Shown: positions 24,091 through 32,880 of the stretch, piece after piece | Layout of the letters: each line of letters opens with the position of its first letter | How positions within the stretch are numbered: position 1 is the stretch's first letter | DNA from: Hyphomonadaceae bacterium | Lineage (GTDB): Bacteria; Pseudomonadota; Alphaproteobacteria; Caulobacterales; Hyphomonadaceae | DNA length: 44,450 bases | Assembly (NCBI GenBank): GCA_027485145.1 | Contig: JAIXRO010000016.1 | Location: 1-44,450 of the forward strand | Direction: 5' to 3' | Translations under genes and position numbers: made by a program | Notes under the pieces: model-generated | Told to the model about the DNA's origin: nothing | Database searches by the model: none | What the model saw: the letters and a program-made list of their open reading frames with translations, nothing else

Positions 24091-25110
24091 TCAGAGCCAG
24101 CCGCGCCACTTGAAGAAGTGATAGGGCAGCACCGCAGACAGGACCATCAGGACCAGCGCCATCGGATAGCCGTACGCCCAATCCAGTTCCGGCATGTACT
24201 TGTAGTTCATGCCATAGATCGACGCGATCAGCGTCGGCGGCAGGAAGACCACAGCGGCAACCGAGAAGATCTTGATGATCGCAGTCTGCTGGATGTTGAT
24301 CATGCCGAGTGTCGCATCGAGCAGGAAGTTGATCTTCTGAGTGAGAAAACCGGCATGATCGCGCAAGGCCTGCACGTCAATGGCGAGAGTCTTGATCCGG
24401 TGATCGATCACTTTGCCGGGCTTGCGCTCGGTCGCCAGCGACGTGTCGAACGCCAGCAGGCGCTGGAGGGAAATCAGGCTGTCCTGGATCTTCGAGATCA
24501 GGTCACCCTTGTGGCCGACTTCCACGAGCACGGCCTGGAAATCGCATTGCCGCGTGTTCGGCTTGCCCGCCCCCGCTTTCTTTTCCTCATTCGCGGCCGC
24601 GTTGCGGACGCTGGCCGGTGCCTGTGTGAAGAAGACCTTCTGCGACAGCATGTCGAGATCATGTCCCGCGCGCTCCAGAAGATCGCCGATCCGTTCGATG
24701 ATGCCTTCCAGTATGCCGATGAGGATCTGGTCGGCAGAGAATGTGCCGTTCTTCTGGCAACGCGCAACGAAGGTTTCGATCGCGCGCGGCTCCTCATATC
24801 GCACGGTGATGATCTTCTCGTTGATCAGGATGAACGTGATCGGTGAGACGTTGACCATATCGTCGTCTGTGCGCGACAGCATGTTGGCGGTGAGGAAATG
24901 CGCCCCGTCTTCAGAATAGAGACGGCTCGACAATTCGATCTCGCTCATCTCCTCGAGCGTAGGCACGCCGATATTGAATGCCCGCTCCAGCGCGGTTTCC
25001 TCGTCCGGCGTGGGTCTCAGCACATCGATCCAGATGGCGGTGTCCATGCTGCCCAGGTGGTCCCCGGCCAGCACGAACCGGCCGGATTCATTCGAATAGG
25101 TTCGGATCAT
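24091..25110 (-). CDS. corA: CorA-family magnesium/divalent cation channel
   Basis: A 339-residue CorA channel. The N-terminal cytoplasmic domain is followed by two C-terminal TM helices, the first ending in the diagnostic IYGMNYKYMPEL with G300-M301-N302 and the second before the basic tail FFKWRGWL. An uncommon insertion around 160-180 (EEKKAGAGKPNTR) makes it a little longer than E. coli CorA (316). GAGG precedes the ATG. Convergent with the SRPBCC gene, 10 bases apart. Confidence 0.93.
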   Translation of the reverse strand: MIRTYSNESGRFVLAGDHLGSMDTAIWIDVLRPTPDEETALERAFNIGVPTLEEMSEIELSSRLYSEDGAHFLTANMLSRTDDDMVNVSPITFILINEKIITVRYEEPRAIETFVARCQKNGTFSADQILIGILEGIIERIGDLLERAGHDLDMLSQKVFFTQAPASVRNAAANEEKKAGAGKPNTRQCDFQAVLVEVGHKGDLISKIQDSLISLQRLLAFDTSLATERKPGKVIDHRIKTLAIDVQALRDHAGFLTQKINFLLDATLGMINIQQTAIIKIFSVAAVVFLPPTLIASIYGMNYKYMPELDWAYGYPMALVLMVLSAVLPYHFFKWRGWL

Positions 25111-25134
25111 CGGCGCCTCGCCATCAGGTCGTTA

Positions 25135-25156
25135 ACTTGCCCCGTGTGCGGCAAGT
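25135..25156. terminator. weak hairpin between corA and aldose dehydrogenase genes
   Basis: Exact 7-base arms ACTTGCC (25135-25141) and GGCAAGT (25150-25156) with an 8-base loop lie 22 bases after the dehydrogenase stop. No proper U-run follows (TTAACG), so it is at best a weak terminator for the upstream operon. Confidence 0.3.
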
Positions 25157-25178
25157 CGCGCCCGTGTGCAATCCGGCG

Positions 25179-26372
25179 CTACTGCGGAGGCGTCAGGCGC
25201 AACAGTCGCGCGTCTGCCTTGTCCTCAAGCACGTAGACGGCGCCGTCCGGGCCTTCCTCGACCTCGCGCACGCGCTTGCCCCATTCATAGCGCGCCGCCT
25301 CCGCTGCCTTGCCGTCGGCGGTGATGGCGACACGTACCAGCGCTTCGGATGACAGCCCGCCGATCAAGGCGTTGCCCGCCCAGGCCGGAAACAGCGCGCC
25401 TTCGTAGATGTCGAGCCCGGCGGGGCTGATCGCCGGCACCCAGAAAGCGGCGGGCGCGGCGAACTCGGGACGCGTGGGATGATCCGGAATATCCCGGCCG
25501 TCATAATGGTCGCCGTTCGAGACTTCCGGATAGCCATAGTTCTGCCCAGGGATGATCAGGTTCAGCTCGTCGCCGTGGCGCGGGCCCATCTCGTGCAGCC
25601 ACAGTTTCCCGTCGGCGGCGAAGGCCATGCCGAGCGGATTGCGGTGGCCGAGCGTCCAGACTTCGGCGGCCGGGCCGCCCTGGGCCGCGAACGGATTGTC
25701 GGACGGCGCGCTGCCATCGAGGTTCAGGCGGATGACCTTGCCGAGCGTCGAGCCCATGTCCTGAGCCGGGGTGAACTTCTGGCGCTCGCCTGACGTGATG
25801 AACAGGAACCGGTCCGGCGAGACGGCGATCCGGTGGCCGTAATGCCCGTTGCCCGTCACGGCATCAAACTGGCGCCAGAGGACGCTACGCTCACTGAGCG
25901 CACCGCCCGTTTCGGTCAGTGTGAGCTTTGCAATCTCCACGGCTGCGCCGGAGAGTTCGTCATTGTCGGCGTCGCGCTCGGCGTAGGAGAGGTAGATCAG
26001 GCCGGTCGTCGCAAAGTCCGGATGCAGGATGATATCGCCAAGGCCGCCCTGACCGCGCGCCTCGATGTCCGGTCCGCCCGTCACCTGGCCGGCTTTCTTT
26101 CCGTTGGCGCCCAGCAGCCAGATCACGCCGCCCTTTTCGGTCACGAGCGCTCGCCCGTCCGGCAGGAAGGTCATCGCCCAGGGATTGTCGAACGTCTCCA
26201 GAGCCACGGCCCGAATGGACGAACCGTCTGTTCCCGAAATCAGGAAGCCGGGATCGACGGCCGTTTCAGCCACAGCCGCTTCTGTCTCGGGCGCGTCCGG
26301 TGCGGGGCTTGCGCAGGCAGCGAGCGCAAAAGCGGACACCGCGGCCAGAACGATCGATTTCAGATGCAACAT
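25179..26372 (-). CDS. PQQ-dependent aldose sugar dehydrogenase (YliI/Asd-like) lipoprotein
   Basis: A 397-residue soluble glucose dehydrogenase-like beta-propeller with a lipoprotein signal (ALAACA, C20). The family is seen in NPWAMTFLPDGRALVTEKGG, the conserved catalytic-type His in GHYGHRI, the calcium/PQQ segment LGHRNPLGMAF, and the closing EEGPDGAVYVLED. Members oxidise aldose sugars in the periplasm with PQQ; E. coli YliI is the nearest concept. GGAGAA precedes the ATG. It lies 21 bases after the 2-hydroxyacid dehydrogenase, so they are probably one operon. Confidence 0.87.
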   Translation of the reverse strand: MLHLKSIVLAAVSAFALAACASPAPDAPETEAAVAETAVDPGFLISGTDGSSIRAVALETFDNPWAMTFLPDGRALVTEKGGVIWLLGANGKKAGQVTGGPDIEARGQGGLGDIILHPDFATTGLIYLSYAERDADNDELSGAAVEIAKLTLTETGGALSERSVLWRQFDAVTGNGHYGHRIAVSPDRFLFITSGERQKFTPAQDMGSTLGKVIRLNLDGSAPSDNPFAAQGGPAAEVWTLGHRNPLGMAFAADGKLWLHEMGPRHGDELNLIIPGQNYGYPEVSNGDHYDGRDIPDHPTRPEFAAPAAFWVPAISPAGLDIYEGALFPAWAGNALIGGLSSEALVRVAITADGKAAEAARYEWGKRVREVEEGPDGAVYVLEDKADARLLRLTPPQ

Positions 26373-26393
26373 GCGAAATTCTCCGTTGGCGGG

Positions 26394-27389
26394 TCAACCC
26401 GACACGAAAGCCGCGCGGTCAACCAGATGTTTCAAAGGCTCGCCCTGCAAATAGCGCGTGAGATTGGCGAGGAAAGTCTCGTCCGCCCCCGCAACCGTTC
26501 CCGGCGTATCCGAACTATCATGCGGGGTTATGGCAATTCCGGGATGGCGCCAGAGGGGGCTGTCCGGCGGCAAGGGCTCGGTGCGCGTCACATCCAGCGC
26601 CGCGAAGGCCGGGCGGCCCGCATCCAGCGCGGCCATCAGCGCGTCTTCATCCACAAGCGCGCCGCGCCCGAGGTTCATGAACAGCGCTTCGGGCTGCATC
26701 GCCGCGAAGAAGGCCGCATTCGCCATGTTTTCCGTCTCCGGCGTATGGGGCGAGCAGAGCAGCACGACGTCGGCGCCAGGCAACTCGGCCATCAACGCGG
26801 ACGGCGGCACGATCCGGGCAGCGCCCGTGGCCGGGCCGGCGGAGCGCCGGATGCCGGTCACCTCGCCGCCCAGCGCCGTCACGCGGCGTCCGACCGCCTC
26901 GCCGATCGAGCCATATCCGACCACCAGCCAGCGCGAGCCGCGAATCTCGCGCGCCTTGACGCGCTGCCACTGACCACGGGCCTGCTGGTGCCGGTGAACC
27001 GGGCCCGCACGGAGAAAATCCAGCGCCTGCCAGAGGGCCCATTCGGCCATCGATTCGGCCTGGGTGTGATTCGTCGTGTAGGCGTTCGCTTTCTGCCCGA
27101 TCATCACGAGGGCGGGGTTCTCGATGCCCGCCGCGGCCGACTGGAACCAGTCCAGAGAGGGGCTCTTGAGTATGCCGGTCATGAATTCGCGCACGGACGG
27201 GGCAAAGAAGGCGTCCGAATTGCCAAAGGCCATGTCCAGCGGGGGCAGTTCGTCCAGCGCCGTGCTGGTCCAGCCATCATGCGCCTTTCCGGCATCATCG
27301 ACGGTGACAAAGCGAACAGCGGCGTCGAGCCCCTTGAGCCGCGGGCGAAGGCGCGCGAAAGTCCGCGCATGAAGAAGACACGTTTTCAT
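26394..27389 (-). CDS. D-2-hydroxyacid dehydrogenase family protein
   Basis: A 331-residue NAD(P)-dependent dehydrogenase. The Rossmann motif is VVGYGSIGEAVG (156-167). The catalytic R242 (LGRGALVDED), E271 (TRTEPLPPDSPLW) and H290 (ITPHDSS) are all present. The start at 27389 gives MKTCLLHART; further upstream the frame is antisense to the neighbouring gene. Because the divergent exported protein begins at 27369, the first seven codons of the two genes overlap on opposite strands. Substrate specificity among glyoxylate, hydroxypyruvate and lactate types is not readable. Confidence 0.87.
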   Translation of the reverse strand: MKTCLLHARTFARLRPRLKGLDAAVRFVTVDDAGKAHDGWTSTALDELPPLDMAFGNSDAFFAPSVREFMTGILKSPSLDWFQSAAAGIENPALVMIGQKANAYTTNHTQAESMAEWALWQALDFLRAGPVHRHQQARGQWQRVKAREIRGSRWLVVGYGSIGEAVGRRVTALGGEVTGIRRSAGPATGAARIVPPSALMAELPGADVVLLCSPHTPETENMANAAFFAAMQPEALFMNLGRGALVDEDALMAALDAGRPAFAALDVTRTEPLPPDSPLWRHPGIAITPHDSSDTPGTVAGADETFLANLTRYLQGEPLKHLVDRAAFVSG

Positions 27390-27791
27390 GCCGTCGTGAT
27401 TAGCCTTGCCTTGATGGCGGGCACAAGCTCTGCGCAGTCCGGCTTGCCGACGCGCGGACCCGATTATTTCCGTGATGCCGCCGAACTGGCGCGCCTGCTG
27501 GGCTCTGCCCATGCCATCCGGGTGCGCTGCAATGGCAAGGATGACCAGTACTGGCGCCGCTACATGGCGAACATGCTGGCTTACGAGGCACCGGAACCGG
27601 GCCCCCTGCGCTCCTCGATGGTGCAGGAATTCAACGACGCCTTTTCCCGCGTGAGCGAGAGCTACGACACGTGTGATGGCGCCGCGGTGAATGCCGAAGC
27701 CGGATTTGCCGTGGCCGGACAGCGAATCGCGTCCCGGATGGCGAGCCACTATTTCCCGAGACGGGCCAACAAGCGCGAAGGATCAGAATGA
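27369..27791 (+). CDS. TIGR02301-type exported alphaproteobacterial protein
   Basis: A 140-residue protein with a Sec signal (MKKTRFHAVVISLALMAGTSSA). The mature part matches the TIGR02301 pattern: YFRDAAELARLLGSAHAIRVRCNGKDDQ, WRRYM, an EAP box, then QEFNDAFSRVSESYDTC with two conserved Cys. This family is of unknown function and largely confined to alphaproteobacteria. The 5' end overlaps that of the divergent dehydrogenase by 21 bases, and its stop overlaps the GGT start as ATGA. Confidence 0.8.
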   Translation: MKKTRFHAVVISLALMAGTSSAQSGLPTRGPDYFRDAAELARLLGSAHAIRVRCNGKDDQYWRRYMANMLAYEAPEPGPLRSSMVQEFNDAFSRVSESYDTCDGAAVNAEAGFAVAGQRIASRMASHYFPRRANKREGSE

Positions 27792-29704
27792 TGCGGACTC
27801 TTTTTGCGGGCAGCCTGGCGGCCCTTGCGCTGGCCGGCTGCGCCCTTGTGGAACCTGCGCAGCTTGATCAGCCCGCCATCGGCATTCCGGCCGACCGAAA
27901 CGCCGTTCTCATGCCCGGCCCGGTGCTGGACAACGACGCCTATCCGAAGATCGGCCAACGCCCGGAATCGGGCCGCCCGATCGCCTCTCGCTCCGCTGTC
28001 GTCGCCCCCAACGGCGCGGCGGCTACGGCGCACCCGCTTGCCACGCAGACCGCGCTCGACGTGCTGAAGGCCGGCGGCTCGGCCGTCGATGCCGCAATTG
28101 CCGCGAACGCCATGCTCGGCCTCGTCGAGCCCACCGGCAACGGCATCGGCGGCGACCTGTTCGCCATTGTCTGGGATCCGAAGACGCAGACGCTGTACGG
28201 CTATAACGGCTCCGGCCGGGCGCCGAAGGACGCGACCCTCGCCGACGCGCAGGCAAAGGCGGACAAATACGCGGAAGGAAAGAAGCTGCCCTCGTTCGGG
28301 GCAATCACGGTGACCGTGCCCGGCACGGTCGATGGTTGGTTCGCGCTGCACGGGAAATTCGGCAAACGTCCGATGGCGGACAATCTCGCGCCCACGGTGA
28401 AGTACGCCCGCGAGGGTGCGCCGATCCCCGAGATGATCGCCTGGTACTGGTCGCGCGGGCCGCTGCGCTTCGAGCCGGCATTTGCGCGCGGCGAACTGGA
28501 AGAGTTCGAGAACGCGAAGAAGCTCTATTTCAGCCCCGCCCCGGTGGCCGGATCGCTGTTTCGCAATCCAGACCTTGCCAACACGCTGGAGACGATCGGC
28601 AAGAAAGGCCGGAACGAATTCTACAGCGGCATCATGGCCAAGAACATGTCCGCCTATCTTGGCCGCATCGGCGCCAAGCTCGACTATGACGATTTCAGTG
28701 CCCACAAGGGTGAATGGATCGACCCGGTCTGCGTCGAATACCGCCAGGAAGTGGCGGTTTGCGAACTCGGCCCCAACACGCAAGGCATCGCCGCGCTGCA
28801 GATGTTGCAGATGCTGGAACGCTTCGACCTGAAATCCATGGGCTTCGGCTCGGCCGACGCGCTGACGGCGATGATCGAAGCCAAGCGCCTCGCCTTCGCG
28901 GACCGGGCCGTGGGCTATTCCGACCCCGCTGTTTCGGGCCTCGACCCCTCCATTTTCGTGGCGCCGGGATACAATGCCGGGCGCGCCGGGAGCATCGACA
29001 TCAAGCGCGCCGCGCCGTCCGTTGCTCCGGGCACGGAGATCACGGACGCCGTTCTGCGCGACGGCGACACGACCTACCTGACGGTTGCCGACAAGGACGG
29101 CATGATGGTCTCGCTGATCCAGTCCAACTACCGGGGCATGGGCTCGGGTCTGGTGCCGGACAATCTCGGCTTCATGTTCCAGGACCGGGGCGAACTGTTC
29201 AGTCTCGATCCGGATCACCCGAACGTCTACGCCCCCGGCAAGCGCCCGTTCCAGACGATCATCCCGGCCTTCGCGATGAAGAAGGATTATCCCGGCTGCC
29301 AGGTGCGCGCGACGGCGCCGGAACTCGCGTGCCCGTATGAACCCTGGCTCGCCTTCGGCCTGATGGGCGGCGCGCTGCAGCCGCAGGGGCATGTGCAGAT
29401 CATTACCAATCTCGTCGATTTCGGCATGGGCCTGCAGGAAGCCGGCGACGCCGCGCGCTGGGAACATGATGGCGGCTGCGAGCCGACGAACCGGCTCAAC
29501 GACCCTTGCGATGTCGGCACCGGCAAGGTGATGCTGGAACGCGGCCTTGCGGATGCGGCGGCCGAATTGCAGGCGCGCGGCTATGCGGTCGAGTGCTGCG
29601 AAGCCAACTATGGCGGCTACCAGGCCATCATGCGCGACTTCGACAACGGCACCTGGATTGCCGCCACCGAGATGCGCAAGGACGGCAGCGCGGATGGGTA
29701 TTAG
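27788..29704 (+). CDS. ggt: gamma-glutamyltransferase (lipoprotein)
   Basis: A 638-residue Ntn-hydrolase that cleaves or transfers the gamma-glutamyl group of glutathione in the periplasm. The lipobox LAGC (C18) is unusual, as E. coli GGT is soluble. The self-cleavage nucleophile is T428 in DGDTTYLTVADKDG, so the precursor would split into subunits of about 400 and 210 residues. GNGIGGDLF is the early family signature, and the glycine-rich loop follows near NYRGMGSG. The gene is coupled to the preceding exported protein by ATGA and overlaps the next gene by 11 bases. Confidence 0.9.
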   Translation: MMRTLFAGSLAALALAGCALVEPAQLDQPAIGIPADRNAVLMPGPVLDNDAYPKIGQRPESGRPIASRSAVVAPNGAAATAHPLATQTALDVLKAGGSAVDAAIAANAMLGLVEPTGNGIGGDLFAIVWDPKTQTLYGYNGSGRAPKDATLADAQAKADKYAEGKKLPSFGAITVTVPGTVDGWFALHGKFGKRPMADNLAPTVKYAREGAPIPEMIAWYWSRGPLRFEPAFARGELEEFENAKKLYFSPAPVAGSLFRNPDLANTLETIGKKGRNEFYSGIMAKNMSAYLGRIGAKLDYDDFSAHKGEWIDPVCVEYRQEVAVCELGPNTQGIAALQMLQMLERFDLKSMGFGSADALTAMIEAKRLAFADRAVGYSDPAVSGLDPSIFVAPGYNAGRAGSIDIKRAAPSVAPGTEITDAVLRDGDTTYLTVADKDGMMVSLIQSNYRGMGSGLVPDNLGFMFQDRGELFSLDPDHPNVYAPGKRPFQTIIPAFAMKKDYPGCQVRATAPELACPYEPWLAFGLMGGALQPQGHVQIITNLVDFGMGLQEAGDAARWEHDGGCEPTNRLNDPCDVGTGKVMLERGLADAAAELQARGYAVECCEANYGGYQAIMRDFDNGTWIAATEMRKDGSADGY

Positions 29705-30347
29705 CCTCCCGGCGGAGGCGCCTCGCGACTGTCCGCTCTGCCCGCGCCTTGTGGCGTATCGCGAGGCGGTGCGCGCCAGGGAGCCCACCTGGTTCAATGG
29801 TGCCGTGCCGAGCTTCGGGACAGACACCGCCGAACTCCTCATCGTCGGCCTTGCCCCCGGCGTGACGGGGGCGAACCGCACAGGTCGTCCGTTCACGGGC
29901 GATTGGGCAGGCGACCTGCTCTACGCCACGCTGGACAAGTATGGTTTCTCGGAAGGCACCTATACCGCCGATCCCGCCGACGGACTGAAACTCACCGGCG
30001 CCATGATCACCAATGCCGTGCGCTGCGTGCCGCCGGAGAACAAGCCAGTTGGCGAAGAGATCAACACCTGCCGGCCTTTCCTGACGGCGCGCATCGCGGC
30101 GCTGCCGAAGCTGAAAGTCATCCTCTGCCTCGGCAAGATCAGCCATGATTCCACGCTTCGCGCCCTTGGTGTGAAAGTCGGGCCGCACCCCTTCGGCCAC
30201 GGCACGCGCTACGGTGTTTCCGTGAACGGACGGCCGGTGACCCTGCTCTCAAGCTATCACTGCTCACGCTACAACACGAATACCGGGCGCCTGACAGCGG
30301 CGATGTTCGAGGACGTTTTCGCTGCCGCGAAGGAAGCCCTTGGCTAA
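29694..30347 (+). CDS. family 5 (UDGb-type) uracil-DNA glycosylase
   Basis: A 217-residue base-excision enzyme removing uracil and related deaminated bases from DNA. The active-site loop GLAPGVTGANRTGRPFTGD is at 52-70 and the DNA-binding motif SYHCSRYNTNTGRL at 187-200. Four cysteines, C13, C16, C111 and C126, form the [4Fe-4S] pattern of families 4 and 5. The lack of an acidic residue in the first motif fits family 5. It starts 11 bases before the GGT stop. The alternative upstream start would run inside GGT. Confidence 0.88.
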   Translation: MGISLPAEAPRDCPLCPRLVAYREAVRAREPTWFNGAVPSFGTDTAELLIVGLAPGVTGANRTGRPFTGDWAGDLLYATLDKYGFSEGTYTADPADGLKLTGAMITNAVRCVPPENKPVGEEINTCRPFLTARIAALPKLKVILCLGKISHDSTLRALGVKVGPHPFGHGTRYGVSVNGRPVTLLSSYHCSRYNTNTGRLTAAMFEDVFAAAKEALG

Positions 30348-30374
30348 AGCGGTTGCAGTGGTCACTCTGACGCC

Positions 30375-31394
30375 ATGGAAACACCTGTCGACCTTGCCGT
30401 CCTCGAAAACTGGATGAATGCTCAGGGACTGGGCTCCGGGCCGCTGGAGCGCGTGGAACGGCTCGCGGGCGGCACCCAGAACATCCTCCTGAAGTTTACG
30501 CGGGCTGGCCGCGCCTATGTCCTGCGCCGTCCACCTCCGGTGCTGCGCGCCAATTCCAACGAGACCATGCGGCGCGAGGCGCGCGTTCTGGCCGCCCTCA
30601 AGGGTACGCATGTTCCGCATCCGGAGCTGATCGCCGCCTGTCCCGACGAGGCGGTCCTCGGCGCCGCGTTTTACCTGATGGAGCCCATCGACGGCTTCAA
30701 TCCCTCCACGGGCCTGCCCGAACCGTTCCGTTCGTCCCCGGAGCTGCGCCACCAGATGGGCCTCTCGCTTGTCGATGGCATCGCGGCGCTCGGTGCACTC
30801 GATTACATCGCCCTCGGCCTCACCGGCCTCGGCAAGCCGGACAACTACCTCGAACGCCAGGTCAGCCGCTGGAAAGCGCAACTCGAATCCTATGCCGAAT
30901 TTCCCGAATGGGACGGTCTGAAGGACCTGCCCGATATCGGCGGCGTCAGCCGCTGGCTCGAGGAACACCGTCCACGGACCTTCCAGCCCGGGATCATTCA
31001 CGGCGACTACCACCTCGCCAATGTCATGTACCGCTTCGACGCCCCGCGGCTTGCTGCCATCGTCGACTGGGAACTCACCACCATCGGCGATCCGCTGCTC
31101 GATCTCGGCTGGCTGCTCGCCACCTGGCCGGAGGGCGAGGGCAGCGCCGTCACGGTTACGCCCTGGGACGGTTTTCCGTCTGCGGACCAACTCGTCGCGC
31201 ACTATGCGACGCAGACCACGCGCGACCTTTCCCACATCCACTGGTACGGCGTGCTCGCCTGTTACAAGCTCGGCATCATCCTCGAAGGCACCTATGCGCG
31301 CGCCTCAGCCGGCAAGGCGCCGAAAGCCACCGGAGACCAGCTCCACGCCAGCACCATCGGCCTGCTGGAACGCGCCAATCGCTGGATCCGCTGA
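30375..31394 (+). CDS. APH-family phosphotransferase, ACAD10/11 kinase-domain type
   Basis: A 339-residue aminoglycoside-phosphotransferase-fold kinase. The catalytic loop is IIHGDYHLANVMY and the metal-binding DWELTTIGDPLLDLGW, the form seen in the kinase domains of ACAD10/ACAD11 and in bacterial acyl-CoA-linked kinases such as LvaA. The likely role is phosphorylation of a 4-hydroxyacyl-CoA before elimination by an acyl-CoA dehydrogenase. A suitable ACAD lies in this window at 1965-3266 but is not adjacent. It is 27 bases after the uracil glycosylase and meets smpB stop to stop with no gap. Confidence 0.85.
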   Translation: METPVDLAVLENWMNAQGLGSGPLERVERLAGGTQNILLKFTRAGRAYVLRRPPPVLRANSNETMRREARVLAALKGTHVPHPELIAACPDEAVLGAAFYLMEPIDGFNPSTGLPEPFRSSPELRHQMGLSLVDGIAALGALDYIALGLTGLGKPDNYLERQVSRWKAQLESYAEFPEWDGLKDLPDIGGVSRWLEEHRPRTFQPGIIHGDYHLANVMYRFDAPRLAAIVDWELTTIGDPLLDLGWLLATWPEGEGSAVTVTPWDGFPSADQLVAHYATQTTRDLSHIHWYGVLACYKLGIILEGTYARASAGKAPKATGDQLHASTIGLLERANRWIR

Positions 31395-31883
31395 TCAGCC
31401 GTTCTTCATGATCCGCGCTTTATCCCGCGCCCAGTCGCGCTTGGCTTCGTTCTCGCGTTTGTCATGTGCCTTGCGGCCGGTGGCGACGCCGATCAGCAGT
31501 TTCGCGCGGCCCTTGTCGTTGAAATAAAGCTTCAGCGGCACGATCGTGCGCCCCGCCCGTTCGACTTCCTGCGACAGCTTCATGAGCTGCCTCTTGGAGA
31601 CGAGCAATTTGCGCTTGCGGCGCGGCTCGTGGTTGAAGCGGTTCGCGCCGCCATAGGTCTGGATCTCGGCATTGATCAGCCAGAGCTCGCCCTGCTCGAC
31701 CGAGGCGTAGGCCTCGGCAATGTTCGCCCTGCCGTCGCGCAGGGATTTGACTTCCGATCCGACCAGCATCACGCCGGCTTCGAGCGTATCCTCCACGGAA
31801 TACTCGCGGCGGGAGCGCCGGTTCTCGGCGACCATCCCGTCTGTGCGGCCTTTGACGGCAGGAACTTTCGGCTTGGTGGCCAT
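31395..31883 (-). CDS. smpB: SsrA-binding protein (trans-translation)
   Basis: A 162-residue SmpB, which carries tmRNA to stalled ribosomes. It has the OB-fold pattern ([40 protein letters not shown]) and the basic C-terminal tail [20 protein letters not shown] that mimics an anticodon stem. The size is normal. It begins four bases after the dapA stop, so it is in the dapA operon. Its stop directly abuts the stop of the phosphotransferase on the other strand. No tmRNA gene is visible in this window. Confidence 0.95.
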   Translation of the reverse strand: MATKPKVPAVKGRTDGMVAENRRSRREYSVEDTLEAGVMLVGSEVKSLRDGRANIAEAYASVEQGELWLINAEIQTYGGANRFNHEPRRKRKLLVSKRQLMKLSQEVERAGRTIVPLKLYFNDKGRAKLLIGVATGRKAHDKRENEAKRDWARDKARIMKNG

Positions 31884-31887
31884 CGGG

Positions 31888-32769
31888 TCAGATATTCACG
31901 CCGGCATGACGCAGCGCCGCGTCGATCTGCGCGCGCGCCTCGGCGTCCGGCGGCGTGATCGGCAGGCGCACCTCGTCCGCACACAGGCCCATCCGCGAGA
32001 GCGCATATTTGGCTGGCCCCGGCGAGGGGGAGACAAACATGGCGCGGTGCAGCAGCACGAGCCGCTGGTTGATTGCCCGGGCGGTCTCGAGGTCGCCGTC
32101 ATCGAAAGCCGCGTGCATGGCCGCGCACGCCTCCGGCAGCACGTTCGCCGTCACCGAGATACACCCCGCCCCGCCCATCGCGCGGTGAGCCAGCGCGCTC
32201 GAATCCTCGCCCGAGAGCTGGATGAATTGTTCGTCCGGTCCGATCAGGTGGCTGTGCAGCGCTACGCGCTCCATCTCGTCGCTCGCATCCTTGATGCCGA
32301 TGATGTTCGGTAGCGCGGCCAGCGCCGCGACCGTCGCCGGCATCAGGTCGACAATGGTGCGCCCGGGCACGTTGTAGAGGAAGATGGGCAGCGCCACGGA
32401 ATCATTGATCGCCTTGAAGTGCGCAAAGAGCCCCGCCTGATTCGGCTTGTTGTAGTAGGGGCAAACAACCAGCGCCGCATCCGCGCCCACCGCCTTGGCG
32501 TGGCGCACAAGATCAATGGCCTCGTCGGTGGCGTTCGAGCCTGCGCCCGCGATCACCGGCACCCGGCCGGCCGCCACTTCAACGCAAAGTGATACAACCG
32601 CCTTGTGCTCCTCGGTCGAGAGCGTGGAGGTCTCACCCGTGGTGCCAACCGGCACAAGCGCCGCCGAACCGCCTGCAATCTGGCGCTCGACCAGCTTGGC
32701 AAACGCCTCTTTATCCACAGCCCCGTTCCGGAACGGCGTGACGAGCGCGGGAATGGAGCCAGAGAACAT
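31888..32769 (-). CDS. dapA: 4-hydroxy-tetrahydrodipicolinate synthase
   Basis: A 293-residue TIM-barrel enzyme that condenses pyruvate with aspartate semialdehyde for lysine and meso-diaminopimelate. The Schiff-base K160 (GIKDAS), Y132 (YNVPGRT) and the T43-T44 of VGTTGE are all present. The length matches the family (292). The ATG at 32769 gives [13 protein letters not shown]; the frame extends upstream but only through the divergent promoter. The ribosome site is weak. It precedes smpB, a linkage common in alphaproteobacteria. Confidence 0.95.
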   Translation of the reverse strand: MFSGSIPALVTPFRNGAVDKEAFAKLVERQIAGGSAALVPVGTTGETSTLSTEEHKAVVSLCVEVAAGRVPVIAGAGSNATDEAIDLVRHAKAVGADAALVVCPYYNKPNQAGLFAHFKAINDSVALPIFLYNVPGRTIVDLMPATVAALAALPNIIGIKDASDEMERVALHSHLIGPDEQFIQLSGEDSSALAHRAMGGAGCISVTANVLPEACAAMHAAFDDGDLETARAINQRLVLLHRAMFVSPSPGPAKYALSRMGLCADEVRLPITPPDAEARAQIDAALRHAGVNI

Positions 32770-32880
32770 CTTAATCTTGCCAGTTTTTCGGGAATAGGTT
32801 TCAGGAAATTGTGGGAAAGGCGTGCTAGGCTGCTGAGCTTGGATTGTCACGCTTCGGCACGGAAATAAACATAGGCGGCC

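Noticed and set aside
29547-29693. An upstream start for the uracil-DNA glycosylase
   Set aside because: The extension lies inside ggt in another frame and has no family similarity; MGISLPAEAP followed by the first cluster Cys pair is the natural N-terminus.
27749-29896. A 715-codon open frame antisense to ggt
   Set aside because: No domain features, and it runs across three separate + strand genes; GC-skewed third positions explain it.
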